This document shows positions 1-10,709 of a DNA stretch of 64,000 bases, one piece after another. The notes beneath the pieces were generated by a model. It was not told the origin of the DNA and made no database searches. It saw only the letters and a list, made by a program, of their open reading frames with translations. The first letter of the stretch is position 1. Every line of letters starts with the position of its first letter. The stretch is from contig JAJQIL010000052.1 of assembly GCA_021199235.1 (NCBI GenBank), forward strand, positions 26,564 to 90,563, written 5' to 3'. Origin of the DNA: Lachnospiraceae bacterium (lineage in GTDB: Bacteria; Bacillota; Clostridia; Lachnospirales; Lachnospiraceae). The position numbers and the translations under genes are program-made.

Positions 1-1
1 G

Positions 2-115
2 GTAGGTTTTAGTAATTTTTCTTATTTCAGTAAGATCTTCCGGGATTTTACCGGTAAAACACCGAATGAATATCGTGATTCTGTCAAAAATCCGCACCCG
101 GGTCAGACAAAATAA
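2..115 (+). CDS. AraC-family regulator, C-terminal end (gene starts outside the window)
   Basis: Frame 2 reads VGFSNFSYFSKIFRDFTGKTPNEYRDSVKNPHPGQTK*, the typical end of an AraC HTH domain (FSxxFKxxxGxTPxEYR). Confidence 0.8.
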   Translation, partial: VGFSNFSYFSKIFRDFTGKTPNEYRDSVKNPHPGQTK

Positions 116-149
116 TAATAATCCGTCCTGTTCCAGGAAAACAGAAATA

Positions 150-176
150 ACATGACCTGAAAATGGTCATGTTTTT
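150..176 (+). terminator. Intrinsic terminator after the AraC-type gene
   Basis: acatgacc-loop-ggtcatgt stem followed by a T run. Confidence 0.7.
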
Positions 177-259
177 GTTATGGAGAACCCTTTGGATTTA
201 TAGATATCCTGTCTCGAAAAAAGCTATACTGATACTGTCTTTACGAAGGGGGGATTTTC

Positions 260-1186
260 ATGGAAAAGAGAAGAAATGGAAAAGCGTATGCTCTGATGCG
301 CCTGAAAAAAAGCAGGCAGCTGTATCTTTTGATGCTTCCTTCCATTATCATTCTGGTGTTGTTTACATACGTACCCATGTATGGAATCGTGATTGCTTTT
401 GAGGACTTCAGTCCGGCGAAAGGGATTCTGGGCAGCCCGTGGGCGGGATTGAAATATTTTAAACAGTATTTCGCTTCCTACAAGTTCTGGCCGACCATCC
501 GCAATACCATCGTGATCAGTGTTTACAGCATTGCCGTGACATTTCCTCTGCCGATCGCTCTTGCTCTGATGTGCAATCAGATGCGGGCGCGCCGGTTCAA
601 AAAATTTTTTCAGGTGTCCACGTACCTGCCGCATTTTATTTCGACGGTTGTTATGTGCGGTATGATCATCCTGTTTACTTCACCGAGCAGCGGTGTCATT
701 GCAAAGCTGCTGTCGTTTGTGGGTATCACTTTTCCAAATGTTATGGGCAGTGCTTCAGCGTTTCCGACGGTGTTTGTGCTGTCAGAGGCCTGGCAGCACG
801 TCGGTTGGGACAGTATTCTGTACATAGCGGCGCTCTCCGCAATCGATCCGGCACTTTATGAAGCCGCAACGATGGATGGAGCCTCCAAGTGGCAGAAGAT
901 GCTGCATATCGATATCCCTCTGCTGATGCCGACCGCAAGCATTATGTTCATCCTGCGGATGGGCAGCGTTATGAGCGTCGGTTTTGAAAAGGTTTATCTG
1001 CTTCAGAATCAGCTGAATATGGCTTCCAGCGAAATTATTTCTACTTATGTATATAAGATGGGATTGATCAGCAGCCAGTATAGTCTCTCTTCGGCAATCA
1101 ACCTTTTTAACACGCTGATCAATCTGGTACTGCTGTTAAGTGTAAACTATATTACATCGAAGCTTCAGGGCACGTCGCTGATATAA
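260..1186 (+). CDS. Carbohydrate ABC transporter permease, LplB-like (CUT1)
   Basis: 308-aa multi-TM ORF with the EAAxxDGAxxWQ permease loop; followed by a second permease and a binding protein. Confidence 0.88.
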   Translation: MEKRRNGKAYALMRLKKSRQLYLLMLPSIIILVLFTYVPMYGIVIAFEDFSPAKGILGSPWAGLKYFKQYFASYKFWPTIRNTIVISVYSIAVTFPLPIALALMCNQMRARRFKKFFQVSTYLPHFISTVVMCGMIILFTSPSSGVIAKLLSFVGITFPNVMGSASAFPTVFVLSEAWQHVGWDSILYIAALSAIDPALYEAATMDGASKWQKMLHIDIPLLMPTASIMFILRMGSVMSVGFEKVYLLQNQLNMASSEIISTYVYKMGLISSQYSLSSAINLFNTLINLVLLLSVNYITSKLQGTSLI

Positions 1187-1198
1187 CGGAGGTCGGAT

Positions 1199-2109
1199 AT
1201 GAGTACAGGAATAAAACACAGAGCAGGTAAAATAAAAAAATCCAGAGAGGACAGGATATTTGATTTTTGTATCTATACGATCGCCGGTCTCCTGACGCTG
1301 ATCGCTCTGTATCCGATCTATTTCGTGGTCATCGCTTCCTTCAGCGATCCCAAGGCAGTTTCGGCCGGAGATGTGGTACTGTTTGTATCCGGGTTTTCTC
1401 TGAAAGGATATAAGCATCTGCTGCAATATGCGGAGCTCTGGCGAGGATACCTGAATACGATCCTTTACGCACTGGTGGGTACGCTCATCTGCCTCGTGGT
1501 AAATATTCCGGCAGGCTATGCGCTTTCAAGAAAGGATCTTTACGGAAGGAAATGGTTCGTCATTTTTTACATGATACCGATGTTTTTTCAGGAGGACTGA
1601 TTCCGACCTATATCAATATCCAGAAGCTTGGTCTTTACGATACCTTTTGGGTGATGGTGCTTCCGTTTTCAGTCATCACGTATTACATCATTGTGGCAAG
1701 AACATTTTTTACCACGGGACTTCCGGAAGATCTGTGGGAAGCGGCACAGATTGACGGAGCCAGCACGCTGCGGTATTTCTTCTCCGTTGTGCTCCCGCTT
1801 TCCAAAGCAATCCTGGCGGTGATCGCCCTCTGGTCGGCAGTAGGACAGTGGAACTCGTATTTCAACGCAATGATCTATCTGCGGAACAGCAATCTGCAGC
1901 CCCTGCAGCTTGTGCTGCGGAATATTCTGATCAATAATCAGACGGCAAGCTCCATGATGACGGGAACCGCGGCCTCTGAGGCGCGAGAATTGTCAGACCT
2001 GATCAAGTATGGCGCCATTGTGATCTCATCCGCGCCGATCATGTGTATGTATCCGTTTGTACAGAAGTATTTCAACCAGGGCGTAATGGTCGGCTCCCTG
2101 AAGGGCTGA
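1199..2109 (+). pseudogene. Carbohydrate ABC transporter permease, YtcP-like, split by a -1 frame break
   Basis: ORF 1199-1600 ends MIPMFFQED*; the -1 frame continues SGGLIPTYINIQKLGLYDT...EAAQIDGAS. One extra T in the T6 run (1583-1588) would restore MIPMFFSGGLIPTYI. Confidence 0.8.
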
Positions 2110-2182
2110 CAGGATAACCGGGCACAGACCGGAAATTACGGTTTGAAGCTATAGAAATCACATTTTGAAAGGAGAGCAGGTA

Positions 2183-3748
2183 ATGAAAAAAGGAAGAAAG
2201 CAACTGAGTCTTTTGCTGGCGGCAGCAGTAGCGTCCGGCACCATCGCACCGGCGGTATTCGCGTCAGCGGAGGAGGAGCCGACTGTATTTCGGATTGCAA
2301 CTGTCCGCTGGACGGATGCATGGCCGACCGAGTTCCTTCACGAAGGCATTATGGGGGAACTTGAGGAGAAGTACAATATCCGGATTGAATGGGACATCTA
2401 TTACAACAGTGACTGGTCGGAACAGAAATCCCTGCTCCTGGCATCGGGCGATCTGCCTGACGCATTTCTGGGTTCCATCTGTCTGACATCCTCAGATATG
2501 GAGCAAAACAAAGAGAACTTTGTGGAATTGACCGATCTGATCGCAGAGAATATGCCGAACCTTTCCGCTATCTTTGAGTCCGACACGGATATGCTGGCAT
2601 TGGCGCAGAATACGGACGGAGAGATCTACAGTCTGGTAAAGAAGCTTCCGCTGCGTGCGGCGACCGCAAACAACGCGTACATCAATCAGACCTGGCTGGA
2701 TAACCTCGGACTGGAGGCACCGACGACTTATGAAGAACTGGAAACGGTGCTGGAAGCGTTCCTTAATGAGGACGCGGACGGGGATGGAGATCCGACCAAC
2801 GAAATTCCGTATACCTATACCGGTACTCTGGACTATGACCTGAGGAACATCCTGCTCCCGTTTGGCACTCTTGTAAGCCGCGCAGGCAATTATATGGGGT
2901 TAAACGCGGACGGCGAAGCAGTATTTATGCCGGTAGAGGAGAATTATAAGGAAGCTGTGAAGTGGATGCATAATCTCTATGAGAAAGGCCTGATCGACGC
3001 GGAATACTTTACACAGGATTCTTCCATGTATTCCGCGAAGATTGCTGCTGAGGGCGGATCTCAGACCGGGCTGATGTTTGGCTGGACGGCAGATGCGGAA
3101 GCGGGCGTCAACGCCGGTGAGTTTACGATTCTGAAATCCCTTGCCGGTCCGGACGGAAACTGCTATGTAGAGTCTGATCCGACCTTCCTGGATATGTCCG
3201 ACAGAGAACTGGTTATCACGAATTCCTGTGAGAATCCGGAACTCCTCCTTCAGTGGGCGGATGAGTTCTACACCGATCTTGTAACGCTGCAGACCTACTA
3301 TGGTTCGATTCCGGAACAGATCTCAGACAACGGAGACGGCACCTATACGCTCCTTGAGCCGGAAGACGGTACTTCGCTGGATACCTCTGCATGGTCCTAC
3401 TCCCTGCGTGACTTCGGCCCGAAGTATATGAGTGATGAATTTGCTGCGAATGTCATTCTGCCGACGACACAGGGCGACGGTGTGAAGCTGGCGGACGATG
3501 TGAATGCGGAATATGTGACAGATAACTTCCCGGTTGTCAGCTATACATCTGAGCAGACGGAGACCATGAATATCATCACCACGGATATCTATTCCTATGT
3601 AAGCACACAGTATGCGCACTGGGTAGTAGAGGGCGGCATTGATGAGGAATGGGATTCTTATCTGGAGCAGCTCAATGCGATGGGTCTGCAGGAACTGCTT
3701 ACTATTCAGAGAGATGCTTATGACTATTATCTTTCCATCACGGGCTGA
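2183..3748 (+). CDS. Extracellular solute-binding protein of the sugar ABC transporter
   Basis: Signal peptide MKKGRKQLSLLLAAAVASGTIAPAVFASA, SD ggagagc upstream, LplA-like composition, located after two permeases. Confidence 0.85.
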   Translation: MKKGRKQLSLLLAAAVASGTIAPAVFASAEEEPTVFRIATVRWTDAWPTEFLHEGIMGELEEKYNIRIEWDIYYNSDWSEQKSLLLASGDLPDAFLGSICLTSSDMEQNKENFVELTDLIAENMPNLSAIFESDTDMLALAQNTDGEIYSLVKKLPLRAATANNAYINQTWLDNLGLEAPTTYEELETVLEAFLNEDADGDGDPTNEIPYTYTGTLDYDLRNILLPFGTLVSRAGNYMGLNADGEAVFMPVEENYKEAVKWMHNLYEKGLIDAEYFTQDSSMYSAKIAAEGGSQTGLMFGWTADAEAGVNAGEFTILKSLAGPDGNCYVESDPTFLDMSDRELVITNSCENPELLLQWADEFYTDLVTLQTYYGSIPEQISDNGDGTYTLLEPEDGTSLDTSAWSYSLRDFGPKYMSDEFAANVILPTTQGDGVKLADDVNAEYVTDNFPVVSYTSEQTETMNIITTDIYSYVSTQYAHWVVEGGIDEEWDSYLEQLNAMGLQELLTIQRDAYDYYLSITG

Positions 3749-3796
3749 GCTCTTTCCCTGACAGAATAAATGGAGGCAGGCGCAGGACCTGTGTAT

Positions 3797-3836
3797 AGCC
3801 GGAGTGTGCAGCAACGCTGCACATACTCCGGCTTTT
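3797..3836 (+). terminator. Strong intrinsic terminator or attenuator
   Basis: agccggagt-gtgcagc-aac-gctgcac-at-actccggct followed by tttt. Confidence 0.75.
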
Positions 3837-3874
3837 GGGGTATATAAATACGGAGCATCCAGGGAGGGATATCC

Positions 3875-5614
3875 ATGGAACGAAAAGCAAAGAAGAATCC
3901 TGTAAGCGTGAAAAACGTCATGGGGTACCTGCTGGGAGGATTTCTGTTCATGATACTGCTTATGATGGCGGTTATGATACGAAATATCCGGGAGGTGCGT
4001 GAAATCGCCTATGAGTGCATAGAGAATAAGACAGCCATCTATGTGGAACTGATCGGAAAAGACATCGACAATCTGTCTGCCGAACTGCTGGCTATGCTGG
4101 TCCGTGATAACAAAGAGCTGCTGGAGCTTCCGGATACGATTACTCCGCAGGAGAGCCGCTATTATAAGCTTCTCAAGGATATCAGAGATGATAATTTTAC
4201 CAGAAAAACGGTATACGAGTATACTTACAGCTTTTTTGAATATGTGGATTCGGCGGATTTCCTGATTCTTGACAGCTCCGTATACTTCAGCACGAGCCGG
4301 ATTCCTGCATCCGGTACGATGCTGAAGGAGAGGCTGAAGGAAGCGATAGAAGGCGCTCAGCAGGGAATCGTCTGGGACATGCTGAAAGCGGATGGAACCG
4401 CATATCTTTTTGGCTTCATACAACAGGACGGAAAAGCCGTCGGCTGTATGGCAAGCCTGGATGATATGTTTGCTGAGATTGATATTACCAATCTTGGATA
4501 TGAGGGGATTCCTTTTTTTGAAAAAGACGGGCAGGTATATCTGGCTTCGGAAAATCAGGATCGTGAAGATATCATGAATCTGATCCGGGCTTCGGATCGC
4601 AGTGCACTGACCAATGATTATGCTTTTTATCGATACACTCTGAAAAGGGTGGGAAATCTTGAGATCCTGATCCTGTTTTCAAATGGTGTGCTGGACCGGA
4701 TATCCGGTGTTCAGACTCTGCTGCTTCTGATCTATCTGATCCTCGTGGCTCTGGCTCTGTGGATCCTGGTGTATTTTTATCAACGGATACTAAAACCCAT
4801 GCGGATGTTTGTCAGTGATCTGAAGAATCCGGAGAAGGAAAAGTTTTTGAACGATACCTCAAAGAAATCAGTCGTAGAGCTGGAATATGCAAGTGAAAAA
4901 TTCCGTGAACAGTTCCGTGAACTGCAGTCTCTTCGTATTTCGCTCTATGAGCAGGAGCTGCAGGTGAAAAAGACGGAACTGGAATATATGCAGGAACAGA
5001 TCCGGCCGCATTTTTATCTCAACTGTCTGAGTATCATTCAGGGAATGGCAGAAATGCACCAGGAGGAAGAGATCATGCGGATTACCGAGATCCTGTCAAA
5101 CTATATGTGTTACGTAATGAATGACTCCTCCGCCTTTCGTTATGTCCGGGATGAAGTGCATCATATTCAGAATTATGTGGATATTCAGCAAATACGTAAG
5201 CCGGAAAAGTTTCGTTATGAGGTGATCGCGGAAGATAATGTCAGGGATGTCCAGATACCGCCGCTTATCCTGCAGCCGTTTGTGGAGAATTCCATCAGTC
5301 ATGCGCTGCGGGCGGATTCCTGCATTGATATCACATTATATCTTACACTTGGGGAAAGCAACGGAGTCCCAATGCTCTATGTGACGATCTCTGATACCGG
5401 ACCGGGGTTTCCGTCGGAAGTCCTGAACGCACTGAATTGTGATGAACCGATCATCTTTGACGGAAGAAAACATATCGGGATCGCGAATACCATCCGCAGG
5501 CTGGAGATAGTATATGGGGGAAAAGCAGGTGTGCGCTTAAGCAATATGGCTGAGCATTATGGAGCAGTAGTGGAGATCTCGATTCCTGTAGAAAGCGGGA
5601 AAAGATTATCGTAG
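3875..5614 (+). CDS. Sensor histidine kinase, YesM-like
   Basis: Two TM segments, EYMQEQIRPHFYLNCLSIIQGMAEM phospho-acceptor motif, LQPFVENSISHA N-box, GPGFP G-box. Confidence 0.88.
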   Translation: MERKAKKNPVSVKNVMGYLLGGFLFMILLMMAVMIRNIREVREIAYECIENKTAIYVELIGKDIDNLSAELLAMLVRDNKELLELPDTITPQESRYYKLLKDIRDDNFTRKTVYEYTYSFFEYVDSADFLILDSSVYFSTSRIPASGTMLKERLKEAIEGAQQGIVWDMLKADGTAYLFGFIQQDGKAVGCMASLDDMFAEIDITNLGYEGIPFFEKDGQVYLASENQDREDIMNLIRASDRSALTNDYAFYRYTLKRVGNLEILILFSNGVLDRISGVQTLLLLIYLILVALALWILVYFYQRILKPMRMFVSDLKNPEKEKFLNDTSKKSVVELEYASEKFREQFRELQSLRISLYEQELQVKKTELEYMQEQIRPHFYLNCLSIIQGMAEMHQEEEIMRITEILSNYMCYVMNDSSAFRYVRDEVHHIQNYVDIQQIRKPEKFRYEVIAEDNVRDVQIPPLILQPFVENSISHALRADSCIDITLYLTLGESNGVPMLYVTISDTGPGFPSEVLNALNCDEPIIFDGRKHIGIANTIRRLEIVYGGKAGVRLSNMAEHYGAVVEISIPVESGKRLS

Positions 5615-5695
5615 TTGAGGACGTTGTGAAAAGGGGTCTCCTGTACCTCTGCGATGACGGCGGAACAGCAATCAGGAGACAGGAAAGGGAGAAAC

Positions 5696-8118
5696 ATGAG
5701 AATAACAGATGATTTATGGAACAGAAATCCGGTCGGACGGCCGGAAAATACCATTCAGGGAGAAACCTGGCGATTTACGCTCCTGACTGACCGGCTGATC
5801 CGCATGGAATATCAGGAAGACGGACAATTTGAGGATCGTCCGTCTCAGGTGGTGTGGAACCGGTATTTTGAGACAGTGCCGTATCGGGTGACGGAAAAAA
5901 AGCAGAGAATGATGCGGCGGGCGGCTTTGAACTTTATACGGAACGAATGCATGTGTCATATGATGGAATGCCGTTTTCCGGCAATGGCCTTTCCGTAAAG
6001 GCGGCCGGAGGACTGCATCCATACGGGACAGCGTGGCGATACGGAGATGCATCCGGAAACGGAACGCTTTTCGGGAATCTTGGAGGAACTGCCAGGACTC
6101 TGGACGAAGTAAACGGAGCATGTAAGCTGGAGGATGGTATTCTGTCTTTATCCGGATGTGCTCTTCTGAATGACAGTTCTTCTCTCGTTTTGACGAAAGA
6201 TGGATGGATCGAACCGAGGAAGTGCGATGGTATTGACATGTATCTGTTTGTTTATGGCTGCGATTACAAAGAGGCGCTTCGGGATTTCTACCGCCTTACG
6301 GGAGAGACGCCGATGCTTCCGCGTTATGCGCTTGGCAACTGGTGGAGCCGCTATTATGCTTATTCAGAAGAGACCTATATGGCACTGATCCGCCGCTTCC
6401 AAAATGAAAGAATTCCATTTTCCGTGGCTGTGATCGATATGGACTGGCATCTGGTGGAAGACGTCGATTCAAAATACGGGAGCCCCTGGACCGGTTACAC
6501 CTGGAACCGAAAGCTTTTTCCGGACCCGGAGCGTTTTCTTGCCTGGCTGCACGCACAGGGAATGCACACGACGCTAAATCTTCATCCAGCAGACGGCATT
6601 CGGGCCTATGAGGAGGCATATCCGGCCATGGCAAAGGCTCTTGGCACCGTCGATACCGAGCATGAGGAGGCAATTGATTTTGACATTACGGATCCCGGCT
6701 TTCTGGAGGCATATTTTGATTGTGTGCTGCACCCGGAGGAAGAAAAAGGCGTGGATTTCTGGTGGATCGACTGGCAGCAGGGGAATACAAGCCGCATACC
6801 CGGCCTCGATCCGCTCTGGATGCTGAACCACTATCATTTCCTTGACAGTGCCAGAGACGGCCGCCGGCCACTCACATTCTCCAGATATGCGGGTCCCGGT
6901 TCTCACCGTTATCCGGTCGGCTTTTCCGGAGACACGATCATGACCTGGGAATCCCTGCAGTTTCAGCCGTATTTTACCAGTACGGCCTCGAATATCGGTT
7001 ACGGTTGGTGGAGTCATGACATCGGCGGACATATGCAGGGATACAAGGATGATGTGATGGCTGCCCGCTGGGTACAGTTCGGCGTTTTTTCTCCAATCAA
7101 CCGACTGCATAGCTCCAAAAGTGAATTCAATGGAAAAGAGCCCTGGCGGTATTCGATGGAGATCCGGCAGGTGATGGCGGAATTTCTGCGGCTCCGGCAT
7201 CAGATGATCCCATATCTGTATACGATGAATCACCGCGCTTATCAGGAGGGTCTTCCCCTGATTCTTCCGATGTACTATGAATATCCGAATGACTGTGGGG
7301 CGTATCGGGTAAAAAATCAGTATCTCTTTGGCTCGGAGCTGCTGGTCGTTCCGATCACAACACCGCAGATAGCGAACATACACAGGGGAAAGGAACGTGT
7401 GTGGCTGCCGAAAGGATACTATATCGACTTTTTTACCGGAATGATCTACCGTGGGGGACGGGAGCTCACGATGTACCGTAGCATCCATTCCATACCGGTA
7501 CTGGCGAAAACCGGTGCGATCATCCCGATGACCGGAGAGATCATGGGCAGACAGGCTGAAAACAATCCTTCCACGCTCTGCATTTGCGTCTATGCGGGTG
7601 CTGACGGGACTTTCACGCTTTATGAGGATGACAATGAGACTGCTAACTACAGGAACGGCGATTGTGTGAAGACAGAGATGGCGCTGGACTGGGAGAACAG
7701 AACGTTCACGATCAGACCGGCCGCAGGGAATTTCTCGCTGATTCCGGAGAAAAGGACGTACGAGGTGTGTGTATACGGGGTGAAGACCCCTCCCTGCAGT
7801 ACGATCTGTGTGGGCTATGAAGCGGCAGAAAGCTATGACACGGAAAAAGGATGTCTGCGGATCACGATTCCGGAGGTGCCGGTGAACGAAAGTCTCCTGA
7901 TCCGATTGCCGGGTCTTGAGCTTCGTCCGAATGATGTGGTTCGGGAAGTGTTTCGGCTGCTGGATCAGGCAGAAATTTCATTCACGGATAAAGAACACGT
8001 CTATGATCTGGTGAAAAAGGAAGCTCCCACAGTTGCCAAAGTCGCTGAACTTTATACACTGGGCGTGGATCCGGACCTGGCGGGAGCTGTCGCGGAAATC
8101 CTGACAGCGGATGTGTAA
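5696..8118 (+). CDS. Glycoside hydrolase family 31 (alpha-glucosidase-like), reading frame interrupted at an A7 run
   Basis: GH31 motifs FSVAVIDMDWHLV and WWIDWQQGNTS. The N-terminal part is in frame 5654 and the rest in frame 5947; a -1 shift at 5896-5902 (A AAA AAG) joins them as ...VTEK-AENDAAGGFELYTERMHVSYDG. Confidence 0.85.
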
Positions 8119-8375
8119 GGGATGTGTAAGGGTATTGCTCATGTCGGATTCTTGCCAGAAACAGGTCTTGATATTTACAGACTTTTCACATCCGCAGAGC
8201 TATCTGTACTGTATGCCGCGGAGAATGTAAGCCTGGTCTCACAGGACAACATTGCTGTGGCGGCGGAAGCAGGCGAGCAGGAGCCGTTAAGCCGTCTCCT
8301 GCTCGATCGCAATATAGATCAAGTATAACACACAACAGAGAAAAATCCACCTCCATTGAGGCTGTTTTTTACAAT

Positions 8376-9704
8376 TCAGGAGGCGTTTCTCCGCGCCTCA
8401 AGGGCTTCTGTCATTTCATCACGAATATTGTCCAGCTTATAAAAATAAGTAAGGATGGCGATGGCCGCACACAGTATGATGGGAACCCAGATAAAACAGA
8501 TCTCAATATAGGAAAGAGCCTTTTCTGTCTGCATTTCATTTGCTACATAGCCGCCGCTTTTTAAAAAGGCGCCTATAATAAAACTGGTGAGGCCCATTCC
8601 GCCTTTTACAAAGAAACCCTGAACCGCGGCAATCAGTCCCGATACGCTTGCGTTTTTTGTGTATTCCGAATAATCAATAACGTCCGGCTGCATGCAGAAT
8701 GTAATGCCGAAGATGCCATAAATGCCAAGACCTGTGATGCAGAGTCCCAGAAGCAGGCAGAACGCGTTGCTTTGTCCGGCAAAGATCACAAGATCTCCTG
8801 CCACGTACAGTGCAGCGCTGAAAAGCATCAGGCTCCGTTTGCTGAAATGTTTCTCCAGTTCCGGAAGCAGCAGAAGCATGGGAAGGCCGGAGAGAATGCC
8901 AAGAAGGCCGACCAGAGATAACCAGTTTTCTCTGCCAAGGTTGTATTTAAAATAATAGATAACGGTCGTACTTCTGACAACATATAGAGAAAAATAAAAG
9001 AAATTCAGCAGAAACAGGATCCATGCCTGTCCGGTAAGTCCTTTGAAATCTTCTCTCAGCGAAGTATGCTTCTGACTGACCGTCGGCTGCACCACCTCTT
9101 TTGTGCACGCGAAGGTTACAAAGAAAATCAGCATCGCTGCTACACCGTAAATGGACATGGTGATGAGATACCCGCGCGCATCATTTCCCTTTCCGAAAAA
9201 TTTCACCAGAGGAGATGTGATCGTCATAACGATCGCAGTGCCGGCCATGGCACAGACCATTCGTGTAGATACGAGAATGTCCCGTTCATGTACATCAGAC
9301 GTCAGACGCGGGACAATCGTATTAAGCGGGATGTTGACTACGGTGTACGCTGTACAAAGCAGACAGTAAGTGATATAGGCCCAGATCAGTTTGCCTGTGC
9401 TTCCAAAATCAGGAATCATAAAAGTCAGCACGGTAAAAATCGCAAATGGAACTGCACCGATCACAAAATAGGGGCGTCCCTGTCCCCATCTGGTATGCGT
9501 CCGGTCAACAAGGAGTCCCATACCTGTATCTGTAAACGCATCGATAAATTTTGTGACCAGCATCATGGTCCCGGCCGCAGCCGCTGAAATTCCAAATACA
9601 TCCGTATAAAAGACCATCAGATAAGAGACCATTGTACTGAACACCAGATTGCATCCGAGATCTCCGATGCCATATCCGATTCTTTTCCCCCATTTATTCA
9701 TCAT
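8376..9704 (-). CDS. MFS / GPH-family sugar:cation symporter
   Basis: MMNKWGKRIGYGIGDLGCNLVFSTMVSYLMVFYTDVFG and DRTHTRWGQGRPYFVIGAVPF, characteristic of the MelB/GPH family. Confidence 0.88.
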   Translation of the reverse strand: MMNKWGKRIGYGIGDLGCNLVFSTMVSYLMVFYTDVFGISAAAAGTMMLVTKFIDAFTDTGMGLLVDRTHTRWGQGRPYFVIGAVPFAIFTVLTFMIPDFGSTGKLIWAYITYCLLCTAYTVVNIPLNTIVPRLTSDVHERDILVSTRMVCAMAGTAIVMTITSPLVKFFGKGNDARGYLITMSIYGVAAMLIFFVTFACTKEVVQPTVSQKHTSLREDFKGLTGQAWILFLLNFFYFSLYVVRSTTVIYYFKYNLGRENWLSLVGLLGILSGLPMLLLLPELEKHFSKRSLMLFSAALYVAGDLVIFAGQSNAFCLLLGLCITGLGIYGIFGITFCMQPDVIDYSEYTKNASVSGLIAAVQGFFVKGGMGLTSFIIGAFLKSGGYVANEMQTEKALSYIEICFIWVPIILCAAIAILTYFYKLDNIRDEMTEALEARRNAS

Positions 9705-9720
9705 ATCGTCTTCTCCTGTA

Positions 9721-10497
9721 TTAAAAACATGTAAACGCGCCGTCAATAATAAAATCAGAACCCGTAGTAAATGTACTGGTATCTCCGGCCAGATAGACGC
9801 AGATGGATTCCAGTTCTTCCGGCTTTCCCATTCTGCCGAGCGGAGCCATGGCATTCCACTGCTCAATCAGCGGGACAAGGGTCGGCGAGTTCAGAGTAAG
9901 CTCTGTCCCGATGTATCCCGGGCTGATACTGTTTACCCGAACGCCTCTTTTCGCCCATTCGACAGCCAGGGATTTTGTCAGTTGAATCACACCGGCTTTT
10001 GAAGCGTTGTATGCGCTTTGGGGCTGCGGAACATTGACAATGTGAGCCGACATCGACGCTGTGTTAATAATAGAACCGCCTCCGTGCTTCAGCATATATC
10101 TGCCTGCTGCGATGTCTGTGAGAAAAATACCGTTCAGGTTGATATTAATGACCTTCAGCCATTGTTCATATGTCATTTCCTCTGCCGGAGCGTTAATGCA
10201 GATACCTGCATTGTTATGGCAGAAATCAATGCCGCCAAGCTCCCGTACAACCTGTTCTACCATGTCCTCTACCTGCTCTTTGTCTGTGCAGTCGGTACGG
10301 ATCGCGATCACCCTGCGCCCGGTCTGCTCTGCAATCTCTTTTGCGGTCTTTTCTGCCTCTGCAAGATCAAGATCCACGATAGCGACATCCGCTCCTGCTT
10401 CCGCGAAAGCTGTAGCTGTGCACTTGCCGATACCGCGTGCCGCGCCTGTCACAAATCCCTTTTTACCGTCCAGTCTCATCTTTTCGATAATACCCAT
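9721..10497 (-). CDS. SDR-family NAD(P)-dependent oxidoreductase
   Basis: GAARGIGKC cofactor motif, NNAG, YNASK catalytic motif, SPGYIGTELT. Confidence 0.9.
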   Translation of the reverse strand: MGIIEKMRLDGKKGFVTGAARGIGKCTATAFAEAGADVAIVDLDLAEAEKTAKEIAEQTGRRVIAIRTDCTDKEQVEDMVEQVVRELGGIDFCHNNAGICINAPAEEMTYEQWLKVININLNGIFLTDIAAGRYMLKHGGGSIINTASMSAHIVNVPQPQSAYNASKAGVIQLTKSLAVEWAKRGVRVNSISPGYIGTELTLNSPTLVPLIEQWNAMAPLGRMGKPEELESICVYLAGDTSTFTTGSDFIIDGAFTCF

Positions 10498-10526
10498 GTC
10501 TGTTCCTCCTGTTTTTTGAAAAATAG

Positions 10527-10550
10527 TTTTGTAAAAACGATTTACTAAAT
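10527..10550. promoter_or_regulatory. Candidate operator (site 1) in the ROK/SDR divergent intergenic region
   Basis: ttttgtaaaaacgatttactaaat contains the inverted repeat GTAAA-n5-TTTAC; resembles a second site at 10669-10692. Confidence 0.35.
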
Positions 10551-10668
10551 ACATTTACATAATAGGAGTTTTACGATGATTCGTCAATATGGGAAAAATT
10601 ACAAAATATAAAGAAGAATTTTGTATGAATTGCACAATTATATTCGGATGATCCTATGTTATAATCAA

Positions 10669-10692
10669 TTTCGTAAAATGATTTTTTAAAAT
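10669..10692. promoter_or_regulatory. Candidate operator (site 2) just upstream of the ROK gene
   Basis: tttcgtaaaatgattttttaaaat, 16 of 24 positions shared with site 1. Confidence 0.3.
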
Positions 10693-10709
10693 TGCCAGGA
10701 GGAAACAAC

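Noticed and set aside
3323-4423. 366-aa minus-strand ORF across SBP 3' end and kinase 5' end
   Set aside because: Spans two plus-strand genes and a strong terminator; no motif.
8122-8328. 68-aa ORF after GH31
   Set aside because: Starts inside an 11-bp tandem duplication, no SD and no motif; likely spurious.
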